A DNA stretch of 64,000 bases. It comes from Parambassis ranga (lineage: Eukaryota > Chordata > Actinopteri > Ambassidae). Under the pieces are notes generated by a model. That model did not search any database. It saw only the letters and a program-made list of their open reading frames with translations, and was not told where the DNA came from. Shown here piece by piece: positions 1-11,600 of this stretch. The DNA lies in contig NC_041030.1 of NCBI RefSeq assembly GCF_900634625.1, positions 3,162,001-3,226,000 on the forward strand. Reading direction: 5' to 3'. The stretch's first letter is position 1; each line of letters begins with the position of its first letter. The position numbers were made by a program, and so were the translations under genes.

Positions 1-1011
1 TGACTTAGATGAGTGGGGAAACAGATTTTGTGGTGTGAGTGTGGTGCAGTATACAGCCTCTGCAAGTGTTTGTGCTGTTGCGAGTGGGAAATGTCTCTGC
101 TTTCGATGACCAGGCTCAACAGGACCAGTCACGTCCTCCACACTCACACCACCTGTTCGTGTTAGGCCTAATCCTCATGTCCACAGGCTGTGGAGCGGCT
201 CATAAAGGTGTGGTTCTGGTATGAGAAGTCAGCCTAGCCGAGCCAGTATGTTGATGGAAGTTGAGGGTTTTCAGGGGCTGCTTGATATCTCTGCTTCCAT
301 GTAGCAGTGCTTTGTCAGAATATAGTCCCAGGATCAGTCAAGGAAATCGCCTTGTGTTGATTCTTGAGGGACCTCATTCAAGCTGATCATTCATTGCTGA
401 AACAGGCAAAAAGAATGCTGACCTATCCCACTAAAGGAGTCACAAACTGCTAGTCTTTACACTGCTGATTAACTTACAGCTTATTTACAGACATACCCTG
501 GAGCAGACAGATAGAAAAGTTATGCTCAAGTAGAATAAATGTGAAAACATTTTCTGCCCATCAGCTTCAGACTGATGTTCGTGGACTCATTCAGTGTTCC
601 AATTACACATGACAAGATGGAAAGCAGGGAATAGACTAATCCTGTTATACAAGTGTAGTTTTATTACAAATCTTGCTCCGCAATTACAGTATTTCAACAT
701 AAAAAAAGAAAATAAATGTATTTGATTTAAAGTGATGTCATTTTAACAGAGCTTTATTTCCCTAAATGAAGGCAAAATTGCCTTTTTGCAAGACAAAAGC
801 TCCCCAATAGATTGGACTGTAATCCTCTGCATCGCTGACTAGACATTTTTCAAGGGGAAAATAAAACATAATAGTAAAAGTCATTAGATAAGGGCTTTCT
901 CTTTGTACAAACTGTGCCATTGTTGGAATAAATAGCAGTCAGTTCGTAGCAGATCATCTTGCCCTCTCACGCATACATAATGTTTGACAGGCTCTCTGTG
1001 CAAATGTATCT

Positions 1012-1370
1012 TTAAAGGTAGGGTAGGAGATTTCATTCTGACGCACTTTTTGTTAAATTAGTGTAACGTCTCTTTACAATCCTATAGCAACCAATTAGTT
1101 CGGCAGTTTCGCTTTAAAACGAAGAATATGAATCATCTGTGGAAGCTATAAAACACTAAAAACATCAGCCAATCCTACGAGGTGCACCTGCGCGGAGTAT
1201 TGGCTGGTTGTCACTCTCTTCCTGCTCTGCGTGCACCAGAGAGGTACGTGCATGATGGCTGAAGTCACAGACTGGTTGGGAGGTGTGGCTTCGGGGTGAG
1301 TTCCGAGAGAACGGGGCGTGTGTTTACTTTCAAAATCTGGCTTTTTTAAAATCTCCTACCCTACCTTTAA
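1012..1370. mobile_element. MITE, copy 1 (TTAA-flanked, inverted repeats AGGTAGGGTAGGAGATTT)
   Basis: The left end reads TTAAAGGTAGGGTAGGAGAT and the right end is its reverse complement (ATCTCCTACCCTACCTTTAA), giving terminal inverted repeats of about 22 bp ending in TTAA. It is 359 bp long with no coding capacity. The interior matches copy 2 (shared CTTTTTGTTAAATTAGTGTA and AAAACATCAGCCAATCCT). TTAA ends suggest piggyBac-type mobilisation; that is inference. Confidence 0.8.
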
Positions 1371-2766
1371 AGTCCACTTTTTGTGCATTTTATAGAGTGC
1401 CCCTATTATATTTTTAAGGTAAATGGTTGCAGAGTGGGAAAAAATAAACTTAAATGTCATTAAAGTCTCTTTGAAACCAACGATTATTAAACATTTTTAA
1501 CAAGGCAGCACATATTTTCCAACTGCTAGTCCATTCTCCCTTTACTGTATCTCTTCTGTTTTTTTCTGCCTCTGTCATCATGAATGGAGGCAGAATCGTG
1601 ATTTTAACAGATGTAGCTTCATTGGAGGTGTCTGGCTGTCAAAGCGCGCCTTGTTTCTGAACATTAACCTTTCTACCATCTGTTTCACACCACGTGTTCT
1701 GACAGACTAAGGCTGACTTCATGAGCTTTGATTATTATAACTCCTGATTATTCACACACTGCTGTGTATAATTTATTTTACAAAACCAAGCTGGACTCAA
1801 GAAACTTATTCTTTAAAACACAATGTATCACTCATTTTAATTCATTTTGGTCTCATTGAAGATTGAGATGATGAATCCAACTCTGTCTTCATCTGTCATT
1901 TAACAGCACGGGCATGTGTTTTCATTTTGCCAGACAAAAATCTATATTTGATGAGTTGGATCAAAACACTATTATCCCATTAAATGCTAATTATTAGTTC
2001 TTACGTCCATAGATATGAAAGTAGGTACCATCCTCAATATAATGATATTATGTTGAGTAAGGCTGATAAGGTGGCTTTACATTTATGTTTGTGACTGGTT
2101 ATTTTTTCCTACAGTTTAAATCCTGCATACCACCTTTTTTTTGGTTACCATGGTGATTAGTGTCAGCAAAAATATTGCATGCATTTGTTCACACAACCAT
2201 AATAAGTAACCTTATTATTTTTAGCACTCAGCAGAATGCATGTTATACAACTTCTGGCCTACTAGTTAGTACCAGATGGCAACTGCTAGCTATCATTATG
2301 GCTTTAAAACATAAGACAAGGTGTCACCCCAATCCTCTATACCATTTGAAGTTCCTCTGCACAGGCCTGATGTCCTATTGGGCCACCAGCAGGTGTTACA
2401 GGCACATCGTCGATTGTGCGCCTGAACATCATTCAGCCTTGTACTTACACTCTCTGTCGAAGGAGGCCTATCAGACCAGTAGCCGTGGACCTTGAGCACT
2501 TGTTTGTGCCTGCCTTGAGAGAGGCTTACCAGTGAGGATGCTCCTGAGGCTGGCTGAAGTTGAGCACAAGGGGATCCTCGCTCAGCCATTGATTGATATT
2601 TCTTGGGACTATCAATACATTTTTGGTAAAATTATGCCTTGATCATTTTGACTCACAATATTCCAGTGAAATTTTGGTGCAAACTCTTCTTTCCATACTT
2701 TCTATTTAGCTATGTTATTCTCAAATATTAATTAACACACTTCAGCTTCAGCTGGCGAACATGCTA

Positions 2767-3000
2767 TTAAAGGTAGGAGATTTCACTCTGATGCACTTTT
2801 TGTTAAATTAGTGTAACTTCTCTTTACAATCCGATAGCAACCTATTATTAGGCAGCTTTGAATTAAAACAAAGAATATTAAACATCTGCAGAAGATATAA
2901 AACGCTAAAAACATCAGCCAATCCTCCGGGACGACCCTGTGTTGTGTTGACTTTCAAAACTCTCTCACTGAGTTTTCAAAATCTCCTACCCTACCTTTAA
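2767..3000. mobile_element. MITE, copy 2 (internally deleted relative of copy 1)
   Basis: The same family as copy 1, in the same orientation, 1.4 kb downstream. The left end lacks five bases of the GGTAG duplication (TTAAAGGTAGGAGATTTC) and the right end is intact (ATCTCCTACCCTACCTTTAA). The right half is shortened by about 120 bp. Flanking TTAA is present at 2767-2770 and 2997-3000. Confidence 0.8.
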
Positions 3001-4889
3001 CCCATATAAAAAAAATGAACAATTTGCATGCTGATGTCAGCATTTATCTGTATCAATGATGGCTACAGATTTAAATATAAGGCATAGAAATCTGACAAAG
3101 GTCCCTTAAAAAAAACACGATAAGCAAAAGCCACACATGTAGATTTATAGAGAAAGTGAGTAATCCTTCTTTTCTCATATCTGCTCCCATGAGTATCCCA
3201 AAGCACTTAATGGATTTTTAAACAGGGTTATGAAACTCACTCAATACTTAAATGGCTTAAATGGAATGTGATATTGCAGATCACGTACGAGATAGAAGTT
3301 ATACAAGAGTTTGGAAACCACTTTTTGAAGGTAATGTTGGTTGGATGAATTCTTAATGGCTTTGTTGAACGTAAATAGATCTAAATGTAATGGTCCATGC
3401 TGGGCCAGGTCTTTCATTAAGAACAAATGGAGCAGTAACATTCTGGGACATGAAATAGCACTGCCAAGCCGGTGGAATGCAAAACCTCAGCCATTTCCCC
3501 TCCGTTTGGGACTTCTCCTTTTCTTTGCTTTCTTCTTTTAGTCCAGTCACCTCTTTCTCCTGTCTTTTCAAACTCCTCTCAAAGTTGTCCTTATACTTAA
3601 GCTTCCATCGACATTATTAGATTAACATTCCTGCTCAGTCTTGGTCACAGTCATAGTTATTTGAATGTGAATTCTTTCACGTACGTCCCTCCCCTCCCTT
3701 ATATCAAGTGCAGTGAGAGGAACGGCACAAAGAGCTGAGAAAAGGAGCTGTGTAAGTGTGTGTGTGTGCAGGGTGTAAAAATTTGCAGAGTATGGGGTGC
3801 CTTCGCTTCAATAGGGGCAACTTTTGTTTTGTGTGTGAGCCCCTGTTTTCCCCCTCCTCCTCTCTCTCTCTCTCTCTCTCTCTGTCTATGCCAACAAGGG
3901 GGAGGGGTCGATTATTTGACAGACAGTCGCAGCTGGAGTGCATAGAGGGAGCTGGTCCCACCCCACTATAGATGCCGGAGATAGAGTGAGAGACATAGAC
4001 CCAATGAGAGAAAGAGAGCGAGCAGGAGGAGAGAGAGCGAGCTGCTGAATTTCCAGCTCTTGCTGCCTGTCTGGGAACCCTACTTTCTATTAACACCCCC
4101 CCACCCTCACACACACATTCTCTCAGCCATGGAGGTTTTTGTTCTCTTACTGCCTAACTTTTTTGTTGTGTGTGTGAGTTTGGTTCAGCTCTGTTCCTCT
4201 TCCTTGGCTCCAGCTTTCATTACACAGATAGGGTTCTGCCTTTGCTCTGTGTCTCTCACCATTCCATACATAAATACAGCATCTCTGCAAATAAGAAGAC
4301 TGGCTCCCCTTTTTTCAGCTGTGTGAAACTAGCCGTACATAACCACAATCACACTGGATGCAAGGTGAATTCGCTTTCAAAATAAAAGCATGTTTCAAAG
4401 ACCCTCAAAAACTCTATGAGAGAACAGTCAATGTTTAGAAATCCAAAATGCCTGTCATTATTTAATACGTTTTCTATTGTTCTAGATTCCACAGTAGATG
4501 CCACGTAGGTGATTCATTTTGAACAAGAGCACAGATTTACACAGAATTAATAAATGTGTATTTTCCTGCCTTTCTGGCAACTCTCCTGACTTTATATATT
4601 TAATTATGTAAATTGTGCTGCTTTTGAGATATATAATTATCGCAGTTGTAAAGTTTTTTATTAAGTTTAAGCCACAGGCACTTAGGACTAATAGCCTATT
4701 AACCAAATCTGTTTATTTTAAATGCAGACTTTAATTAACCTGCAGAATGTATGCTGAGATTTTTGTTGCTTTTACAAAAAATCTACTCATAATAAAGACA
4801 TCAAACCTTAATATGTTATTCGGCCATCTCTCAATATTCAACTTGAATCCTTTAAAGTTTTTTCTTTTTATTTCAAATTTCTACACTGC

Positions 4890-5188
4890 TCATGCGCACA
4901 TAGGCAGTCTGAGCGCGCGCAGTCCTTTTATTTTGAAAGGCGCGCCGCAGCGCTTCCTGCGTTCCTCTCTAACCGTGTCGGGCTTGTCGGTGCAGAGTAG
5001 AGGATGGCTGCCTGCGTCTGAGCTGCTGCCTCTGTGCTCACAGAGGGAAAACTCAGCGTAAATAAACAAGGAGAACGTGAGGAGACGAGCGGAGGAGAGG
5101 AGGGAAAGGAGAACTTTTCCTAAAGGAAATAGTGACACCGGAAAGGTTTTTTTTTGTTTTTTTGGGATCGAAGGGGGGATTTTGAACC
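4890..5188 (+). promoter_or_regulatory. GC-rich TATA-less promoter and 5'UTR of arvcf exon 1
   Basis: A short CpG-rich block (about 4893-4975, with GCGCGCGC and GGCGCGCC) stands out from AT-rich surroundings and is followed by a purine-rich stretch up to the exon 1 start codon. No TATA box is placed convincingly. A CATGCGCAC sequence near 4890 resembles half of an NRF1-type site, which is inference. The transcription start is not determinable by eye; a position between about 4930 and 5040 is likely. The block also holds a short upstream ORF at 5004-5021. It marks exon 1 as a true first exon rather than an internal one. Confidence 0.6.
5004..5021 (+). promoter_or_regulatory. Possible upstream ORF (5 codons) in the 5'UTR
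   Basis: ATG at 5004 has A at -3 and G at +4, a strong initiation context, and reads MAACV before TGA at 5019. It ends 168 nt before the main ATG, so reinitiation is possible. It matters only if transcription starts upstream of about 5000, which is not known. Confidence 0.3.
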
Positions 5189-5209
5189 ATGCCTGCTGAA
5201 GTGAAACAG
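5189..5209 (+). CDS. arvcf: arvcf exon 1 coding part (alternative short N-terminus, residues 1-7)
   Basis: ATG at 5189 opens MPAEVKQ and ends in CAG at the donor GTTAGT (intron from 5210). An in-frame TGA at 5183-5185 lies two codons upstream, so the ATG cannot be extended; the context AACCATGC is good. The exon ends in phase 0 and joins in frame to exon 2 (EQSPSNATSL). In canonical human ARVCF the sequence before EQSP is a coiled-coil segment of about 70 residues containing ASILASVKEQE; nothing like it is visible here. This exon therefore either starts a short isoform from an internal promoter, with the coiled-coil exon left of position 1, or the coiled coil is lost in this copy. The exon is too short to be found by homology; the call rests on splice site, phase, start context and promoter position. 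Confidence 0.7.
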
Positions 5210-8200
5210 GTTAGTGTTGCTGTTCCTACCGGCTCTCCTCTCATCGTATCTTCACCCTCTCTGACTCTTCTTTTTTTTGCTCTTAATTGATTGTTTGGAT
5301 TGTGCTCTTGATTGTATTATCTTGCAGCATCACTGTTTATGGATTGTGTAGCTTTTTATCACTCATTTAAATACATACGAGCAGAGATTTCTTGATGTCT
5401 TTTAGGAGGTGTGTGTGTGTGTGTGTGTGTTTGTGTGTGTGCACATATGTGTCTACAAGTCGGTATGCATGACATACATGTGTGTACATGACATCAGATA
5501 CATGAAGAAGTATGCACTTACACCACTTAGTAACCATTTCATTCTGTAAATAGTCCTGACCATGAGATATGTTTAGTGTCTGTGTGTGTGTGTGTGTGTG
5601 TGTTGGGGGTCTCCATGCTGTGACTTATGAGTGACCTGACACATTCATGGGCTCAGATGTGTCAGCAGCACCTATGGAATGACTTGTGTGATCCAGGGAC
5701 AAGCAGTGAAGTATTGAAAGTTTGTCCCTGATCATCGCCTGCAAGGCTCTGAATGAGCCTACCCCAGGATTTATAGCCCACTGGCTGTAGTGCCAATTGT
5801 GTGAGAGACATGGCATTAAACCCTTTTGTCTTTCGCTTGCACAGATACCGCAGGAATGTGCTTTTGTTAGCTCTTGTGAGTGTGGAACTGTGTCTGTGTG
5901 GGTGTGTGCGTACCAGGGCATGATGTGCATACATTATTGGAAGCGTTCCCTGTGTTTGAAGCGCATCCACAGGCAGCCTACACCATCACAACGCTCTTTT
6001 CCCCGCCAAGCTTGGCAGCACTCAGATGCACACAAAAAAAAGGAAGTCAGACATGCAGAAAGAAAGTAAGTGTAGAGAAAAAAAATTGATTGAATAAGGT
6101 CAACTTCTCATCAGTGCTGCTTTTCTCGCCTGGGCTGAGAGAGGCGGAGTTAACAAACCCATGTCTGGCACACAAAAACAGCTTATCAGCTCTTTATGGT
6201 GCTATGATAATAATATGTTAACAGCTTCCCCGTGTGTGTGTGTGAGTGTGAGTGCCACCAGATACCAGGAGGAGCAGATTTTTCCTCACATTCTTTCTAT
6301 AGCTTTTGATAAAGTTGAAACTCAAGTGTGTGCTGGTGGTATCAGAAGCAGGGTTAAAGTGGCTTGTTGGAATCCTGGCTTGGATCATTTGAAGGAAATG
6401 AAATGCATGTCAACAACCTGAGAGTATGTCTTCTCTAAATGCGTCCCAAAACGTGATGGAGAGGTGCCCCTCCTGTGTCCGTGAACCCCCGTCCGAGGTC
6501 CAGAGATGGTTGGCATACTTTGGGACAGGCCAGCATCGTGGGACGACCTTTTCAACTCTGATGGACATTCCTGGGAATGGGAACACCTGCTGGAGCATCA
6601 CAGTTCACAGAGTCACACTTAGACCATATATGGGCTGAGGTCAGAGTTATTGTTTAGGGTGTCATTTTTTGCTTCTGCCATTTCACCCTTACCACCGAAT
6701 CCTCCCCATTTTCTTTGTACTGTATTAATGTTTTTAGCAAGGGGAAAGGAGACGGATGCTGCTCTGCCTTGACCTCATCTTATTGCTGCAGCACAGCTTA
6801 CAGTAAATGAGTTTTAGCCCACTGAAGATTACTGCACAGCCCACAATTAGTGAGGGAGCCTGCACAGACCACGTCTGAGTTAAATATAAACTGGCCTTTA
6901 TTTTAGAACTACACCAGCGGGGTAGCGCCCAAATCCTTTAGAATTTAGTTGCAAAGGCCGGAGCATCCTCAGCTCATGAAAAATTTAAGAACAGATTTGT
7001 CGTGAAGGAGAAAAGAAAACATTATGAATAATCCAGTAGTCATCATCTTGCCAAGGTCTATCAAAACTTTACTTTTTCTCCGCAAGCTAGAAGGACCCAT
7101 CTGAATAAGAAAATAATTCATCAGTGATTCAGCCAAAGACTAAAGCAGGTCTTGACTTCAGCTTGCGGGTTACTGCCAGATTCCTGACAGCAAGCGGGGG
7201 TTTCAGATGCAGCAACTTGAGTGTTCTCCTCCCTTTCTGGTGCTGTTTGAATCCTCACCCAAATTAAAATGCTGTCAGACTTCTTTCGGCGCAGGGGTGC
7301 CGTTGTGTGATGGCTCGAAAGTCCTTGCGTATCTTTTTTTTTTTTTTATTTCTTCCCTCAGGCTTTCCTTTTACAGAAGATTGTTGCACAGATCAATATT
7401 TGAAGACATGTAGAGCATGAAGAGTGGAGGTCATACAATAATAATGCCAATGACCGGAAACATATGAGTATTCAATAGCTGCTGAGAGCTGCCATCAATG
7501 AAAATGGGGGGGTTGGGCGCAGGATGGAAGCTGGGAGTTGGGGGGGGGGTGTCTTTGGAAAAGGTTTGATCATATGGTGATGCACGACTGGAGACCAGTG
7601 ATACCAGATGGCCATCCTGTCACACAGCCTGTCCATGCTGGCCATACTCCCCATGTTTCCCATACCATTCCCATGGCTGCTGTGATCGCATGACCTATGA
7701 TACAACATGGCTTGTCATGTCACCTTATCTGCCACCCCACCCACCATCCATAACACCGATCATCCTCATGGCGCCCTTACTTTTGAACAGGATTCCACGA
7801 ACTTGTCAGTAAAGTGTTTTATTACTTTGCTATTGAATTGCAAAGCCAGTTTCTGCAGGCATGCTCAACCTTTTCTGTCTCTGTAGCCATTTTCTACTTG
7901 CTGAATTCTCCTCTGATGCAACACTATACTTTACATCTGCTCCTCCAAGGGGGTTAAAACAAACGGCAAGAATTATGTGCATGTGTATTTGACCTCAACA
8001 CGTATCACGCTCCACTATACATAGCACACTGTTGGTCCTGGGCCTGTATCAAATGAACATGCCCTCAGGTTTTTTGGTGTTTGTGTTCTGTTGGAGGACC
8101 GTGGAGTCTCTGCCACTCAACCCTTGGCACCACACAGTTCCTCCCCCTTCCATCCCCTCTCTGCCTTGGCTTCCCCTCTATCTGTCCTAACCCATTTGGC

Positions 8201-8618
8201 TGGCTGACAGTGTGACCGATGTGGACCCGCACTCGCTCACTCACTGTCTGACCACTGGCGAGAACCATAATGCTCTCTCAGCTTTCATCATCACGCTGAT
8301 GGAATTAAAAAAAAAGGGTGAGTGGCAGTAAATGGGAAGGCTGGAGATGGATGCTTTCATACTGCTTTGGAAACGGTATCGGCGAGAAGAAGCAGCGCAT
8401 TAATGAGATGGCAGCTTATTATCTTCTTGCTTTTTTTTCCTACCTTTTCAGCTTTGCAGCTTGCCTGTTAAAATGTGTGCAGCCTGCACAGTATGAACCT
8501 TACAGTATATGGATATTGGTGTATTTCAAACCATGAAAACATTATAGTGGATTACTTTTAGTTCTTTTATTTGGTATACATAGACACGGCATCTGCCCAA
8601 TCTCCCTTCTACACACAA

Positions 8619-8684
<66 letters not shown>

Positions 8685-11600
8685 TCACTGGAGGTGACAG
8701 AGTTACATCAGCTTGATTCCCAGCTTATTTACTCTGTGTTTGTCTGCAGGCTATGGTCAGGGCAGCCCTGTTTATAACGGAGTTGAATTCATGGTTTCCC
8801 CTGACTATGTCCAATAAACAGCCTCCTATCTGTGCTGCTGGAAGAGCCATGTTTTGCGATCAGGTAGATAAGAAAGCAGCTTGCTTCTAGAAAAAGCAGA
8901 GGAGGCTTTGTCACTTTGTGATAGAAGCTAACCAGAATGCCTGAGAAACATCACTGTTTAGTCGTGCCGTGGTCCACTTCAAGGCTGGAATTATTTTAAT
9001 GATAATATTTACATGATAATTTCATATCCTTGAGGTGGTGCGGTTATATAATAGCAACAGTTTGGATGTTACACAACCTGATGCTCTAATTCTGAAGAAA
9101 CACTTTGCTGTTTTTGCATGAGAGTGACTGAGGGTTACTGAAGAAGACTCCTTTTCTTAATAACCCATGCAATTTTTTGTCAGCCCACGCTGGCTGGTAC
9201 ACAGTATGTTTGTGCACACATAATTATTCAGTGCATGTTTGCATGTGTCTCTACTGTAATTGACTTGTGGTTTTAAGTTGCAGATGTGACAGCTCTTTGG
9301 GTAGCACCACGGAGCAGTAAGGCCAATGAGCTATAAAGCTGGTGATTGATGAGACCACGACTTTCTTTTCTCAGCATCTGAGGATAAAATGGCCCTGACA
9401 CACAAACAGACTGTACTGTAAACATTTCAGTGCCGTATAGATAGGAGAGGTTTAATTTCCGCTAGTAGAAGAAAACTATCATTCAAATGCATATACTTAA
9501 TCTGTATCTAATACATACCATCAATTAATTTAATTGGTATGGTCTGAGCCATTTTTATAGGAATGCAAGTTCCTGACGTGGGGTTCCTTCTTCCATTTTC
9601 TTCACACTTCCATAGCTCCCTGCTGGGAGCACTGCTGCCACCCAGAACCTTTATGCGAGGTCTGGTTCTGGGGCCTTTTCAAAAGAACTGGGGCTTCTTT
9701 GACAGTTATGTATAGTTCATATAGGCTCCACCCCCTTCGTCCTGCAGCTGGGGACCTCTTAGTGGGGCCCTGAGGGGGAAGGTCAAAGTCCTCATAAAGC
9801 TTCCCTCAACCAGAAACGCAGGAACAAACGCCTTTTTCTCTCTTTAACCCCCTCCAGTAATACTCCACATTGTACTACTGGCTGTACATGCCATTGTCAT
9901 TAGAGCAGGAGGAAGAAGCAGAAGATGGTTCATGCTCCTCTTGCGTGTTTAGTCTGGAACTTTCTTTTGAGGGATTAGCCCACTTCCTGCCTCTGGGCCG
10001 GCTGCTGGAAGCAGTCGGGATGGCGGGGAGAGCATTGATCCTCCCATCATCACACCATCTGTCTCATGCTGCCTTTTGGGATTAATGATTCCTTTCTGAC
10101 AGCTCTTTAGTAGGGCTCTGTCAGTGATGGCCGACCATTCAGATTACACTGTCATGTGGCAGTGTGTGGAACCTGCATCTACGATTTACATAGATTCAGC
10201 CAGCAGACGCTAGTCTTTGTTTTTTTTTAATTCCAGTGATGCATTTAAATGAAACATGAAAACGTTTGATCAAATGTCAGCACACATTCCATCCATACCT
10301 GAGTAATCGAAGCCAAATGAGCTGCTCTGAAGCAGCGACTCGTTTAATGAGGCGTACATCTGCGGCCGGCTGTATTTTTCGGTGCATGCTCAGATGACAT
10401 GTGACACATCTGTCGACAGTGTTCACCTGTAGACATACGCCCACACAGCATTCATATTTCACCAACATCAGCTGTAATCTCACATTAAATTTCTTCAGCA
10501 CACCCTAGAGAAAGATAACATTTACCAGCAGTTACATTCAAATGCATGGAACCTTTTAGTAATTAGGGGCTCAAAGTACTTGGAAAGCCAGTGAATATCT
10601 ATCTATAGCAGATCCATGTCTTGCTTACTTAGAGCTCAGTCACAAAGCCTGTTGGGTATTTGAAGTGCAGACTGACCGTTACTGACCCAGCCGGCGGTTG
10701 AAGTGCACTGATGAGGTCCGGCACTTCATTAGAATGCTGCTCTGAACCCAGCAACTCACAATAGTTGCTGTAACCGCTCATGGCTCGAGTCCAGAGAATA
10801 AAATGAAAGAGAATGATAGAAGAGGGAAAGAGGGAAAGTCCAAACCACTGTAAGCTGACCGGTTTCGTGGGGCCACAGCGGCCCCTGTACTGTAGCAGCC
10901 ACAGCACACAAACATTATGCAAACCAGTGGCAAGAGTTCAGCCAAACCAGGAAGAGAGCCTCCTGAAAATGGGAAAGATAAACGAGTCACTGACACTTTC
11001 ATTGCTGCAACAGTTCACTGATTTCTACAATAGAGGTATCCAGACACTGTTCTTATGCCATTATGTATGATGGCGCAGCATCGTTGTACATTTTCTCATC
11101 ATCTCTTGATATGTGCTCATTCTATTCCCAGAGGAACCACTGGCGAACAATGAAGTGATGCGCCTCCCCGCACATTCCACAAGGCTCTGTTGAGCTGTCT
11201 AATGAACCTCTGCTGCATGCGTGGCCTGCCATGGCTGCTGGGGGCTTCCACAAAAATACCATCTCGCCCCATCACACCCCTTCATATTTAATTTGTTTGG
11301 AATGTATAATAGGCTGTGAAGTGGAGCGTGGTGCAGTGTTGATCTGTGCCAACCAGGTCTGCGGATATGGAGGGACAGGTGCCAGCCATCCGTGGAAGGT
11401 GCTGTACTTAACACTCTGTGCCGGGTTGGAGAGCGTACAATCTTGGCCCTGTGGTGCGGGCTTTTAGAGCTGCCAGTATCCTGTCACTTTGGCCAAGCAA
11501 GCTTTTAGTTTAGTAATAGGACATGGTGTCTCTGCGTCCTCTTTTTGAAGAGGGGGCAGCTGAAAGTTTGAATGAAAAGACTGTGTCAGAACTTGTATTT

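Larger units (their letters stand above)
1..4889. other. Non-coding 5' region: intergenic, or intron of a longer arvcf transcript
   Basis: No exon of a recognisable gene was found on either strand. The region is AT-rich and contains two related MITEs (1012-1370 and 2767-3000). A GA/CT-rich stretch at 3690-4130 includes a (CT)n run at about 3860-3883 and could be a second, weaker promoter or 5'UTR exon, but nothing proves it. If the coiled-coil first exon lies left of the window, this whole region is intron. Confidence 0.5.

Noticed and set aside
2296..2589. 97-codon minus-strand frame upstream of the promoter
   Set aside because: No recognised motif; overlapping open frames on both strands and no promoter or splice context.
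3704..4114. 136-codon minus-strand frame over the GA/CT-rich region
   Set aside because: It is dominated by Arg-Glu and Ser-Leu repeats from (GA)n/(CT)n sequence, so the open frame is a compositional artefact.
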